Positions 30,962-41,509 of a stretch of DNA of 64,000 bases are shown here, in pieces. The notes under the pieces were generated by a model that saw nothing but the letters and a program-made list of their open reading frames with translations, was not told where the DNA came from and ran no database searches. Source of the stretch: Macrothele yani. Taxonomy: Eukaryota; Arthropoda; Arachnida; Araneae; Macrothelidae. The stretch is from positions 86,680,194-86,744,193 of the forward strand of contig CM077002.1 in assembly GCA_039090855.1 (NCBI GenBank), written 5' to 3'. Made by a program: the position numbers and the translations under genes. Numbering within the stretch: the stretch's first letter is position 1; every line of letters starts with the position of its first letter.

Positions 30962-33900
30962 GGAGAACTGCATGAAATGTATCAAGATCAATCTCCACCA
31001 TAGTCGGTCTGCACCTGCTACAGACTGGCTGCGGTGGATGTTGATCTGGCTTTCATTCAAGAGCCATGGATACATAATGGGAAAATCCTAGGCTTACAAG
31101 GAGCAGGTTTTACTGTCTTCTATAATACATCAAGTAGGAGACCAAGGACCTGTATACTAGTGAGCAAAAGACATCATGCTATGCCACTTCCTGAGTTTAC
31201 CACAGGTGACACAACCGTGATTAAACTTTTTATGTCATCTGATGGTGGCAGAGAAGAACTGTTTGCCGTCTCTGCATACTTACCATTTGATGAACTTGAA
31301 CCACCTCCTTCTCAATAGGCAAGAGACATTATCCACTTCTGTGAGTCAGGTGGAAGATGCCTCATCATCTGCTGTGATGCCAATGCTCACCATATCATAT
31401 GGGGGAGCAGCGACTGCAACAGACGAGGGGGCAACCTTTTGGAATATTTGGTAAGTACTAAACTTTATATTCTTAATCGAGGCAATGAGCCCACTTTTAT
31501 TGTTTCTAATAGAAGTGAAGTAATTGACCTTACCCTCTGTAGTGCTAACATGTTTGATCCCATTATTAAATGGCATGTATCTAGTGAACCTCCATTGTCT
31601 GATCATAGATACATTTGCTTTTCAGTTGCTGATGTAAGACAACAGCTGGTGCAAGTCAGAAATCTCAGAAGGACCAATTGGGTTGGCTTTAGGGATGACC
31701 TGGAGGCACATATTGGAGGCACGGAATTGAACATGCGCTCGGTGTTAGATCTCGAGTTAGCTGTTGACCAGTTGCAACGATCTATTCTTGAATCTTATCA
31801 CCAAACCTGCTAACTACCAATGCAAGTTCCTTGGTGGAATAAACAGCTTAGCAGTCTTAGAGGCAAAACTAGAAGGCTTTTAAATAAAGCCAAACATACT
31901 GGTGAGTAGACAGTATATAAGACTACTCTCACACAGTACAACAAAGCAATTAGAGAGGCAAAAAGAGCCTCTTGGAGAGATTTCTGTGGAAGTATTTCAG
32001 ATACTCCCAGTACTGCCAGATTTATGAAAATCATGGCTAAGGACAATGCAAATTACCTGAACACCATCAAACTGGTTGATGGGAGCTTCACAAAAACTGG
32101 TAAAGAAACACTAACAGAAATGCTAGGTGTACACTTTCCAGATTCAAGCATAATTGACCCCACTGGTGTACGCACAGCTAACCTTGAGCACCGACATGCA
32201 AAAAAGGAGGACTGGAGGGTTGCCAGGGAGGTGGTCAATAATTCTAGGATTAAGTGGTCCATTAATTCTTTTGAACCATATAAATCACCTGGCTGTGATG
32301 GAATTGTTCCCATCTTGATGCAGCAAGGACTGGAGATAATTACCCCACTCTTGTGTAAAATTTACTGGGCCTGCCTTGCTCTTGGTTATATACCAAGTGC
32401 TTGGAGACAGGCTAAGGTAATATTTATTCCCAAGCCAGGTAAGTCAAATTACCAAGAGGCAAAGGCCTTTAGGCCTATTAGTCTAACATCTTTCTTTCTC
32501 AAGGCTCTTGAGAAGATGGTGGATAGGCATATTAGGGAGGTGGTTTTACTCCCTAAACCCCTCTCGAAATTTTCGTTTGCCTATCAACAAGGCAAATCAA
32601 CAGAAGCAGCTATCCATGGCATTGTTTGATGCCTGGAGAGAGCACTAGAATTGAAGGAAGTGGCATTAGCCACTTTCCTTGATATTGAAGGCGCCTTTGA
32701 CAGGGTCTCTACGGAGACCATCATGGGAGCTGTGGAAAGACATGGTGTTGATAGAACCTGTTGTCAATAGATTAAGGCCATGCTCACAAGCAGAACGGTC
32801 GTAGCCTCGCTACTCGGGGAGAGACTGTTGGTCTCCACCTGCCGGGGCTGCCCTCAGGGAGGAGTTTGCTCTCCCCTGTTGTGGTGCCAGGTGGTGGATG
32901 AACTGCTAAGGATCCTGGAGGGGTCTGGTTGCGACTGTTTTGGCCATGCAGATGACGTGACCATAATTGTCGAGGGAAAATTCCTTAAAACAGTCTTGAG
33001 CGTAATGCAAAGAACACTAGGACTTGTTGAGGATTGGTGCAGGAAGGTTGGTCTATCAGTAAACCCTGACAAACCCACCCTTGTGCCTTTCACTAGAAAG
33101 AGGAATCTTGGAGACCTTGGAGGTATTACTCTCTTTGGGAAAACAATTCCTCTCATCACACAGGTTAAGTACCTGGGAGTCATTTTGGATGGAGGCTTAA
33201 CCTGGAAACAACACCTAGATTACTGTATTGCCAGAGCCAAGAAAGTGTTCTGGTCATGTAGAGGTGTTATTGGCAAGTCCTGGGGTCTCAACCCGAGGAT
33301 CTTGCACTGGATATATACTATGGTCACTTATGGCTCAATGGTGTGGTGGCAGAGTTAACCTCTGCATGGTGCAGGCTGAACTTAACAAGTTACAAAGGCT
33401 GGCCTGCATTGGTATATCAGGATCAATGAGAACTACTCCAACAGCTGCATTGGAGTTGTTTCTTGATATTCTGCAACTTCACCTTCATATTGAGGGTGAG
33501 GCCATTATGGGGGCATATAGATTATGCTGCAATGGCATGTGGAGACCCTCGTTGTGGGTTGGCAGCCATACCAAGCCTATTCAGGAGTAGTTTTGTAAGG
33601 AGCCCATCTTTCAAATGGGAACCGACAACATGCTAGTAAAATATAATTTCGATAAAGCATTCAGTGTGAACTTTCCCAGTCGCAGTGAATGGGAAACATC
33701 CTTTGTCCCTGGGTGCAGCGGTCAAACTGTTTGGTTAACTGACGGCTCCACGACAAATGTAGGAGTTGGAGCAGGGGAGTATTGCCTATCCAGAGGTCAT
33801 GGCTCATGCCAAAGCCTTGGAAGGCATGCTATCGTGTTCCAAGCTGAGATGTATGCTATTTTGGCATGTGCCTCAGAATGTCTGATCAAAGGGTATCACA

Positions 33901-34502
33901 ATGTGCGTATCCAGATTTGTTCAGACAGCTAGGCGGCTTCACTGGCTCTTTGTCAGTGCCGCATTTCATCCAAAATTGTTTGGAACTGCCTCCAGACCCT
34001 AACTGAACTAGCAAACCGGAACAAAGTGCAACTGTTCTGGGTGCCAGGACATAGGGGTTTTGTAGGTAATAAGAAAGCTGACCTTGCTAAAGAGGGGACA
34101 GAGCAGGCTTTTTATGGTCCAGAGCCTGCATTAGGGCTCGCCTCTGGTGTGGCCAGAGAACTAACTAAAAGGCTGCTGAGGACTAAACAGCTTGACCTCT
34201 GGCATGCTATCAGGGGTCAGAGACAGGCAAAGGAACTTAATCAAGGACCCTTGCCTCATAGGGCTAAGGTACTCCTTAAACTGCCAAAAAAGGATATTGG
34301 ACTGATTGTTGATCTACTTACAGGACACTGTCGTCTTAATAGGCACCTTAATTTGATTGGGGTGAAAGAGGATCCACTTTGTAGAGGATGCCATCTAGAA
34401 GAGGAGACTTCCTTGCATTTTCTTTCTGACTGTGACTTTTTTGCAGCACTCAGGCTTGAACACTTTGGTACTCATAACTTGAGACCCAGTGATCTCTCTT
34501 AA
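30962..34502 (+). pseudogene. LINE ORF2: AP endonuclease - RT - RNase H, several breaks
   Basis: Endonuclease (about 30962-31620): CIKINLHHSRSA, AFIQEPWIHNG, CCDANAHHIIWGS and PPLSDHRYICF are the expected catalytic blocks; a frameshift near 31030 and a TAG at about 31316 break it. RT (about 31830-33355): SPGCDGIVPIL, FRPISLTSFFLKALEKMVDRHI, FLDIEGAFDRVS (motif A), CPQGGVCSPLLW (motif B) and GHADDVTIIV (motif C, His in place of the usual Tyr/Phe), with stops near 31812, 32628 and 32768. RNase H (about 33735-34080): WLTDGSTTN, FQAEMYAILA, QICSDS and VPGHRGFVGNKKAD. The C-terminal motif CRGC...H...C (CX2CX8HX4C) is near 34381-34434. Stops near 33356, 33588 and 33930 complete the inactivation. 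Domain set and motifs are those of I/LOA-type LINEs. Confidence 0.88.
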
Positions 34503-34651
34503 GTACCAGTCAAGAGCATTCTTGCTTTTGCTCGTGAATCTGGTCTCTTTCGAGATTAGGGCTGGGGATGCACAATAGTTCTTAGGTTGTGGTGCTGGGT
34601 AAATGTACCCCCCCCCCCATTGGTACAAGTAACAAGTAAGTACATAGAACG

Positions 34652-35922
34652 CTCTCGAAATTTATTTGAAGTTCCCAATTCAATTCTCATTATAGGACCA
34701 AGAAACTGCAATTTTTTTATGGCCCCTAAACTTTTGTTTCCAGTTGTCCGAACCCTGATGTGACCAGCTTTGTCGACTGCTTAGTTAAAATTAAGGCCTT
34801 TCTTAATGAAATAAAAAAAGACCATGTTTTTGACAGACGTAAGAGATATCAGTCGACAGTTGATATATTTTCGAGAAGTGGGCATTTTTCCTATTTTTGA
34901 GAAGTGGGAATTTTTTCCGTGGGCATTCTTTCATATATTCTAAAATAGAGCTGTCTTGCATCCTCGAGGACTCATAAGAAGTGAAAAGTGAAAAAGCTGA
35001 GGTCTAATTTTGGTTAGCAAGCAACCCCTTTGCCGAAAAGTTACAAATAACACCCAAGCACATCTTTTGTCTAACAATTTAAACATTTACCCTCATTAGA
35101 TGACCGAAGCAAGCTTTCTTTATTGCACTAGTCAGCACTAACCTGTTCTTAAAAAAATGACTGAAATGCATCTAATCACACGAGCTGAAGTTAAATTCCA
35201 TAAGCATATCTCCATAGTCGTAGTTCGAAGATGTCAGTCCATTCCCGGTGCATGTGAATGAATGTAAAAGATTTTGCCATTTTATTCGATATCAGCAGAA
35301 GATCACCGAAATAAACAAACACAAGTTTACCTAGAATTTGTATATGTAATAAAAATTCTTTAACACAAAATTTTACTAGCTTTCTTATTCTTTTATTCTT
35401 TCCTGAATGAAAACACTGACAAACCTAAAGAAACGAATATAAAAAATTGTTTGAAATAATCATTATGCGTCAGGCAAATAAAGTATACATTTTCTTTACA
35501 TACTATACTTATATAATGAAATTTGATGGCATGACCCGGAAATTTAGAGATGTTTGAATGAGAACCCCGCATACAGGTATTTAATATTCTTTCATTCTTA
35601 TGTGGGATTTCTTTTATGCATAGGGGATTACGTTTAATTGGGTATACCTTTAAGGAAAGGAAGTTTTCCTAAACATTTTCCATTACAAAATGTGTGTGAA
35701 GAGGGGGAGGGGAGGGCAAGTAATCCGATATGTATGAAACAGCTTATCCTGACTCAACACGAATATACACTGGGTCTTTACACAGATATCTTGACTGACG
35801 GATAAGCGAAACGACAGGCATGTTGAAAACTGGTGCATTGGCTTTTCTATCCTATATATAACATTCACCAGTATTTTATTACTGCCGAAAATCTTGTGCA
35901 CATATTTTCTCCATCGAATTGG
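34652..35922. other. unassigned AT-rich stretch
   Basis: No coding region, TIR or SINE motif recognised. Confidence 0.5.
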
Positions 35923-37040
35923 GAATTTCTTCAGTCCTATTATTAGAAGCAGAGATATCGTTCCTTCTGACAAACAGACAGACTAAGTATAGGGACAACA
36001 GACGTTGGCAATACCATGCTTATGCCTTTCTCAATAAATCACAAAACGAATTTCTTCGCTCGGGCCGTCAGAAGTAGAGTCCGAATTTCTGCGGACAAAC
36101 GGACTAACAGATAGTCAAAATGTGAAATCGATGGATGGAACCAGAGATTTGTGATATCTCACGCTCATGTTTTTCTCTATAGCCCAGAGAAAGAATTTCT
36201 TCAATCCGATAATTAGAAACTGAGATGTCGTTTTTACTGATGGACAGACAGACCAAGAAAAGAAGGGACAGATACTGATTGGTAATACCATACCTTTCCT
36301 TAAAAGTCACAAAACAAATTTCTTTGTTCGGGCTTCATAAGCAGAGATGGAATTTCTGTTGACAGACGGACTGACAGACAGATCAACTGAGGAATGGATG
36401 GAAGAAAAACTGATCTGTGATATCTTGTGCTTAAATTTTTCCTTATAGCTCAGAGAAAGAATTTCTTCAATCCAATAATTAGAAGCGGTGATATAGTTTT
36501 AACTGACGGATGGGCAGACCAAGTAACGGATGGAGAGACATTGGTAATATCATGCTCATGCTTTTCACTATAAGCTACGAAACAAATTTCTTTGATCTGA
36601 TTGTCAGAAGCACAGATTGAATTTCTGTGGACGGGCAGACAGACAGACAAAGTGAAGAATCGATGGTTGGATGAATAGAAGAGCAGATTTGTGAAATTTT
36701 GCGCTGAGGTTTCTTTCTTTGGGGAAGAGAAAGATTTTTTCTGATTAACATTTCTAAGCGGAAGTCTAATTTCTGCAGACGGATGGACAGGTGGAAGCGG
36801 AAGAACAGGCATTGATAATCTTGCCTATCTCTCTCAGCAAATCACATAAAGAATTGCTTCAATCTGACCGTAAGAAAGGGCGATACGGTTTCTGCGGATG
36901 GACGGACAGATGGATGGACATGTGGATAGACAGCGATAATCTCGTACGCATGCCTGTATCTATCAGTCACAGACCGAGTGTCTTCCCTATCCGGTAAAAA
37001 CAGAAATATATTTTCTGTGGACGGACACACAGAGAAACTG
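35923..37040. repeat. ~266-bp tandem repeat built of two ~132-bp halves
   Basis: GAATTTCTTCA(A/G)TCC starts near 35923, 36193 and 36459 (spacings 270 and 266). A related half unit, (A/G)AATTTCTT(T/C)G, lies between each pair. Units share GACAGACAGAC and GAAGCAGAGAT blocks; later units (36720-37040) are more diverged. Long open frames on the minus strand here just reflect the repeat. Confidence 0.85.
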
Positions 37041-37164
37041 ACTGGGAAAAAGATGAAAGGAGTAATCTGGAATTTTATAGTTCTTTCAGTCCATGAGAAA
37101 AAAATGAGCAGATCATCATTTCGAAGCTTGAGTAAACCATATGCTTTCCTCCATCCGATTCGCA

Positions 37165-37369
37165 ATAATACTAACTTGCTTTGGTGTCTAAACCTTATGA
37201 ATATGAAAACTATGGAAGAAAAACTGTTAAAAAGGTCTAGGCCAAGGTATTAATATTTAATGCCTAAGCAAAATCACAATAATACTAACTTGACTTGGTG
37301 TGTAAACTTTATGAATATGAGCACAATGGAATAAAAACTGTTAAAAAGGCCTAGGACAAGGTACTACAC
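37165..37369 (+). repeat. 114-120-bp satellite, orientation F, left of Tc1
   Basis: About two units: CTTGGTGTCTAAACC...GTTAAAAAGGTCTAGGCCAAGG and a second. Reverse complement of the units at 28215-28830. Confidence 0.88.
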
Positions 37370-37371
37370 TA

Positions 37372-38581
37372 CACTGAAGAGCGATTGAATTAGAGACAGC
37401 TGGCGTTATGCAAATGTGGCGCTGTGGGCGGCTCTGTAAACGAAAACGACATGACGTATGCAGCGATCCGACAATATAAGGAGTGATACGACGGGAATCA
37501 GTAAGAGTCGGACGGAGTATGGGCAAGACGAAGGATCTAAGTGCATTTGATCGTGGGCAAATTGTCGGGGCCCGACGAATAGGTCACCCCATCTTGGAAG
37601 TCGTGCAGGCACTGGGATTTTCATGAGCCACTGTGTCACAGGTGCATCGTGAGTACATTGAATCCGGTAAAACCATCCCTACAAGGGCCAACTGCCCTGG
37701 ACAACAGCATGTGTTAATCGATGGCTAGCTCGCATTGTAACAGCGGATAGACTGCCCACACTGCAAGAAATCATTCGACACTTTAACACTGGTGCACAAA
37801 AACGTATAAGCAGCCACACCATCCAGAACCATCTCCTTGCTATGGGGTACAGAAGCCATCGTCCCATGAGGGTACCGCTGCTGACCGCACATCACAGGGT
37901 GCAAAGATCAGCATGGGAGCGGAAACATTGCCACTGGACCCTAGACATGTGGAAAAATGTTGCCTGGACTGATGAGTCGAGATTCACGTTGGTACATGCG
38001 GATGACAGGATACTAGTACGGCGCAAACCGCATGAAGCGATGGAACCTACTTGCCAGCAGGGTACTCATCAAGTTGGTGGGGGTGGCATTCTCGTCTGGG
38101 GACTGTTTACGTGGACTGAAATGGGACCCCAGGTACATGTGACATCGTCCTTCACAGGTCAACGTTAACGGGATATCCTGGACGACCATTTGCTTCTGTT
38201 TGTGCGTTTTCAACATCCCACTGGGGACCTTATCCTGCAACAAGACAATGCACCGTGCCATCGCTTCCGCATTGTATCCGAATGGTTGGATGAACACTCC
38301 ACCGACGTGACCTTGCTTCCTTGGCCAGCTAGGTCACCTGACCTCAATCCCATCGAGCACATCTGGGATGCCATCGAGAGAGATGTTCGAGGCTCTGACC
38401 TTCCTCCATCAAATCTTTGTGAACTGTGGGAGCCTGTTCAGGGGTCGTGGATCTGTATGGCTTCCCAACGCTTCCGGTGTCTTGTCGAGTCCATGCTGAG
38501 ACGCATCGCCGCCGTCATCAGGGCAAAAGGTGGTGCTACACGTTACTAGACAGGTATCTCTAATTCAATTGCTTTTCAGTG
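37372..38581 (+). mobile_element. Tc1-like element of DD36E spacing, inside satellite
   Basis: TIRs CACTGAAGAGCGATTGAATT and (other strand) CACTGAAAAGCAATTGAATT. Left TA at 37370-37371; the right flank is TG, a mutated TA. The satellite continues on both sides. Confidence 0.93.
37517..38549 (+). pseudogene. Tc1/mariner transposase, DD36E, three stops
   Basis: Starts at MGKTKDLSAFDRGQIVGARR (HTH 1); HTH 2 around RLPTLQEIIRHFNTGAQKRI. Catalytic motifs: first Asp in VAWTDESRFTL, second in ILQQDNAPCH, Glu in NPIEHIWDAI, with 36 residues between the second Asp and the Glu, the spacing described for the DD36E (Incomer) family. TGA near 37624, TAG near 37725 and TAA near 38167 interrupt a single, otherwise colinear frame; the N- and C-terminal ends are complete (ends AKGGATRY). 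Few substitutions otherwise, so relatively young. Confidence 0.9.
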
Positions 38582-38585
38582 TGAT

Positions 38586-39235
38586 ATTTAATGCTTAAGT
38601 AAAAGCGCAATAATACTAACTTGACACGGTGCCCAAACCTTATATATATGAACACGATGGAATAAAAACTGTTAAAAAGGCCTAGGCCTAAGTAAAAGCA
38701 CAATGATACTAACTTGACATGGGGTCTAAACCTTATAAATATGAACACGATGGAATAAAAACTGATAAAAAGGCCTAGGCCTAGGCATTAATATTTAATG
38801 CCGAAGTAAAATTGCAACAATACTAACTTGACTTGGTGTTTAAACCTTATAAATATGAACACGATGGAATAAAAACTGTTAAAAAGACCAAGGTATTAAT
38901 ATTTAATGCCTAAGTAAAATTGCAATAATACTAACTTGACTTGGTGTCTAAACCTTATGAATACGAATACTATTGAAGAAAAACTGTTAAAATGGACTAA
39001 GCCTTGGCCAAGGTATTAATATTTAAATGCCTAAGCAAAATCGCAACAATACTAACTTAACTTGGTGTGTAAACCTTAATATGAGCACGATGGAATAAAA
39101 ACTGTTAAAAAGGCCCAAAGCTTAGGCATTAAGCATAGACATATTAATTTATTTTTAGTGCCAAAGAAAAAGTGTAACATTCCTAGCCTGTCTGAGTGTC
39201 CTATCCTTATAAATATGATCATGGCGGAAGACATT
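38586..39235 (+). repeat. 114-120-bp satellite, orientation F, right of Tc1
   Basis: Five to six units with TTAATATTTAATGCCTAAG, ACTAACTTGACTTGGTGT, GAACACGATGGAATAAAAAC and GGCCTAGGCCTA. Some units carry deletions (for example near 38680-38700). Confidence 0.93.
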
Positions 39236-39903
39236 TGAAATCGTACGTTTTCCTGCATGCTTTTTGTATGTAACCAAAATTTGTGAACGTGTCGAATCGA
39301 CGAATTGACGCGCGATGAATCGTTGCAGTCGACGAATTGACATATAACCCCATCATACTGTAACAAATTCAATTACACTTAAAGCATGTCAAGAATTACA
39401 GAAAGACACCCGATGGCAAGATGTGTACAGTATTCACCAAATTACTTATTTAATTCAAAAACTTTATCCCCTCTCACCACCCTAAGCCTATTCCCAACTT
39501 ACCCCAGAAAACAACCTCAGAACACGAATTTGTAAATACAAACTTGGAACTATTAAAAGCATAATTTAAGGGATTAAATACACTATAAAAGCAATTAGAA
39601 ACCATCACATCCAACCATACAGGAACCACATACGATATATTTTGCCCCAAACTCTGTGGGCATCCTCAGAAAAGGTGTTTACGCATCGGGTGCTTGCAAC
39701 TGAGCGTCATTGTATAGCAAGTAAATCCACGATCTTAAGAGCCTTGCAACAGCGGCACAGTCTATCAGAATTTACAGTATCTTTGACTACCTGTATTCAA
39801 CGTTTTTTTTACTTTTTTTCAGCTTTATATTTTACCTTTACTTTTATAAGCTCATTCCAATAATTTGGTAATTATTTAGGGTCATTATAATTACATAGCC
39901 GAT
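39236..39903. other. unassigned stretch
   Basis: No recognisable protein; a 73-codon frame at 39642-39863 has no family resemblance I know. Confidence 0.4.
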
Positions 39904-40168
39904 TAATATTTCTTTTGTATTAAGACAGTTTCAACAATTCTTAGATGCTTTTCTGAGCTACATCTTTTTAAAATCTCTGTTTGATCAAATCACGGATACA
40001 CTTTATTTTCTATGCAATACTGTATTAAGGCTGCCTTAGCTTCTTTTTTTTTTATGCCAATTCTTCACATGTTGATTCAGAAGATGGTTTAATTTATTCG
40101 TTGTGCACCCTATATATGAGTGCTTTTTTGAACATGTAGTTACTGGAGGTTGTACACCACCCAGGAAC
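39904..40168 (-). pseudogene. Penelope-like GIY-YIG endonuclease fragment
   Basis: The minus strand gives TTCSKKHSYIGCTTNKLNHL, then LNQHVKNW, a TGA, and C..H...LRIVETVLIQKKY, the pattern of the GIY-YIG endonuclease of Penelope-like retroelements (YIG core, His and Cys zinc-like ligands). The GIY half (WVVYNL) is in another frame just upstream. Different from the two Penelope families at 51-63 kb. Confidence 0.7.
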
Positions 40169-40703
40169 AATCAATCCTATCGTACTCATCTCACCTCGAC
40201 ATTAGCTCCAAAGTTCTACACATCTGTATGAAGCAGCCCTTCCCCCTCTCTTACACCTGCTAAGTCCCCCAAAATCTTTATTAACACTTGAATGAAAGAT
40301 TTTTCATTTATTCTAACTATCCCTTTCCCCCTACCTTCTTCTTGCTCCATCTTCCTTGCTGGCATGGTGATGCTCAAAATTATAAAGAATGGATTGTACT
40401 TTTTACTTAGCAGCAAAGTGTGAAAATAAAATAATTATTCCCACACTTTGTAGTATATATATATTCTATTATTCTAATTCTTCACTCTTCCCTATAATTA
40501 TATTTTCCAATCAAACCCTCACACATTTCTATTTATTTAATTTTTCAAACTGTACAACTGAATGTGAATTAGTTTCTAACCCTACAGTGATTTCTTTAGG
40601 GCTTCTTAAGGTCTCATGTGTGAGATGATAGCAAGCAAGTTCTTCTGCTAGCTTACTTAATCTGTCGATTTCACACTGCTACTTGAATTTTTTTCAAGAG
40701 TGC

Positions 40704-40900
40704 AGTTGAGGTTAACAACCACTGTAAGAAACTTGATGGGCTATGAGCAGTCGCCTGTCCCTAATTTAGGACCACTGGTTTCTGGGAAGGGAGAGAGCCA
40801 GTGACACACAACATCCATGACTCACCAGGATTTGAACCCAGACCCTTCTCAGACAAATGGCCAGAAGCCAGCACTTAGACCACTACTCCACCAGAGCAGC
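40704..40900 (-). mobile_element. old SINE copy
   Basis: TGAGGTTAACAACCACTGTAAG at the tail side through to CCACTACTCCACCAGAGCAG at the head side; about 15-20% diverged from the young copies by eye. Confidence 0.85.
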
Positions 40901-41061
40901 TCAGAAATTTGTCTTCGTTTTCTTTGGGTAACGCTGAAAGAATCAGCACAGCATTTCATGATATGCAAAAGCTCTAAGGGCTTTTGATTTTGAAATTTCT
41001 TGCCACCTACCAAGTTATAGATTTCTTGCTGTGATAAATCTCCTGCAGACGTTTTTATTTT

Positions 41062-41257
41062 GGTTGGGGGGGGGGTGACAACCACCATGAGTAATTCGAT
41101 GGGCTACACAAGCTGTCGACCATCCCTAATTTAGTGCTACTGGTTCCAGGGAATACAGAGAGGCAGTGCCATAAGACAAACATGAGATCCATGTCTCACC
41201 AGGACTTGAACCCTAACCCCATCTTGGATATTTAGACCACTGCCCACCAGAGTGGCC
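41062..41257 (-). mobile_element. old SINE copy
   Basis: ACAACCACCATGAGTAATTC through to CCACTGCCCACCAGAGTGGCC; a small deletion before the head; G10 tract at the start. Confidence 0.82.
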
Positions 41258-41467
41258 AAGCACCCTTTGTATAGTATTCATTGTCTTTCTATGGTTTGTA
41301 TTATGTTTTGCTTGGGGACTTCTCTGAAATATTTCAGAAAAATATAGTGTAAATTCCTATTCAGAAAGGTAACTGGCACTTTTGACACTGCAGTTTTTAC
41401 AGTTTTTGATCAAGTATCACTTAAAAAATTTTAATTGTATTGCAATATTTTTTTGTTTTATTTTGTT

Positions 41468-41502
41468 TGGGGGATTTAACAACCTCTGTGAGCAAATTGG
41501 AC
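41468..41502 (-). mobile_element. SINE tail fragment
   Basis: GGGGGATTTAACAACCTCTGTGAGCA matches the SINE tail only. Confidence 0.5.
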
Positions 41503-41509
41503 CTGAAAC

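Larger units (their letters stand above)
29333..34640 (+). mobile_element. full-length two-ORF LINE, LOA/I-like, with 11-bp TSD
   Basis: TACATAGAACG is repeated exactly at 29322-29332 and 34641-34651. The interval contains a 5' UTR (29333-29648), a gag-like ORF1, and an ORF2 with AP endonuclease, RT, RNase H and a C-terminal CCHC-type motif. Domain order and the PQGGVCSPLLW signature place it in the I/LOA group of non-LTR elements. It ends with ACAAGTAACAAGTAAG rather than poly(A). Confidence 0.9.

Noticed and set aside
36450..36812. 120-codon minus-strand frame
   Set aside because: Lies wholly in the ~266-bp tandem repeat; its repeated peptide blocks (LLIIGLKKF) mirror the DNA repeat.
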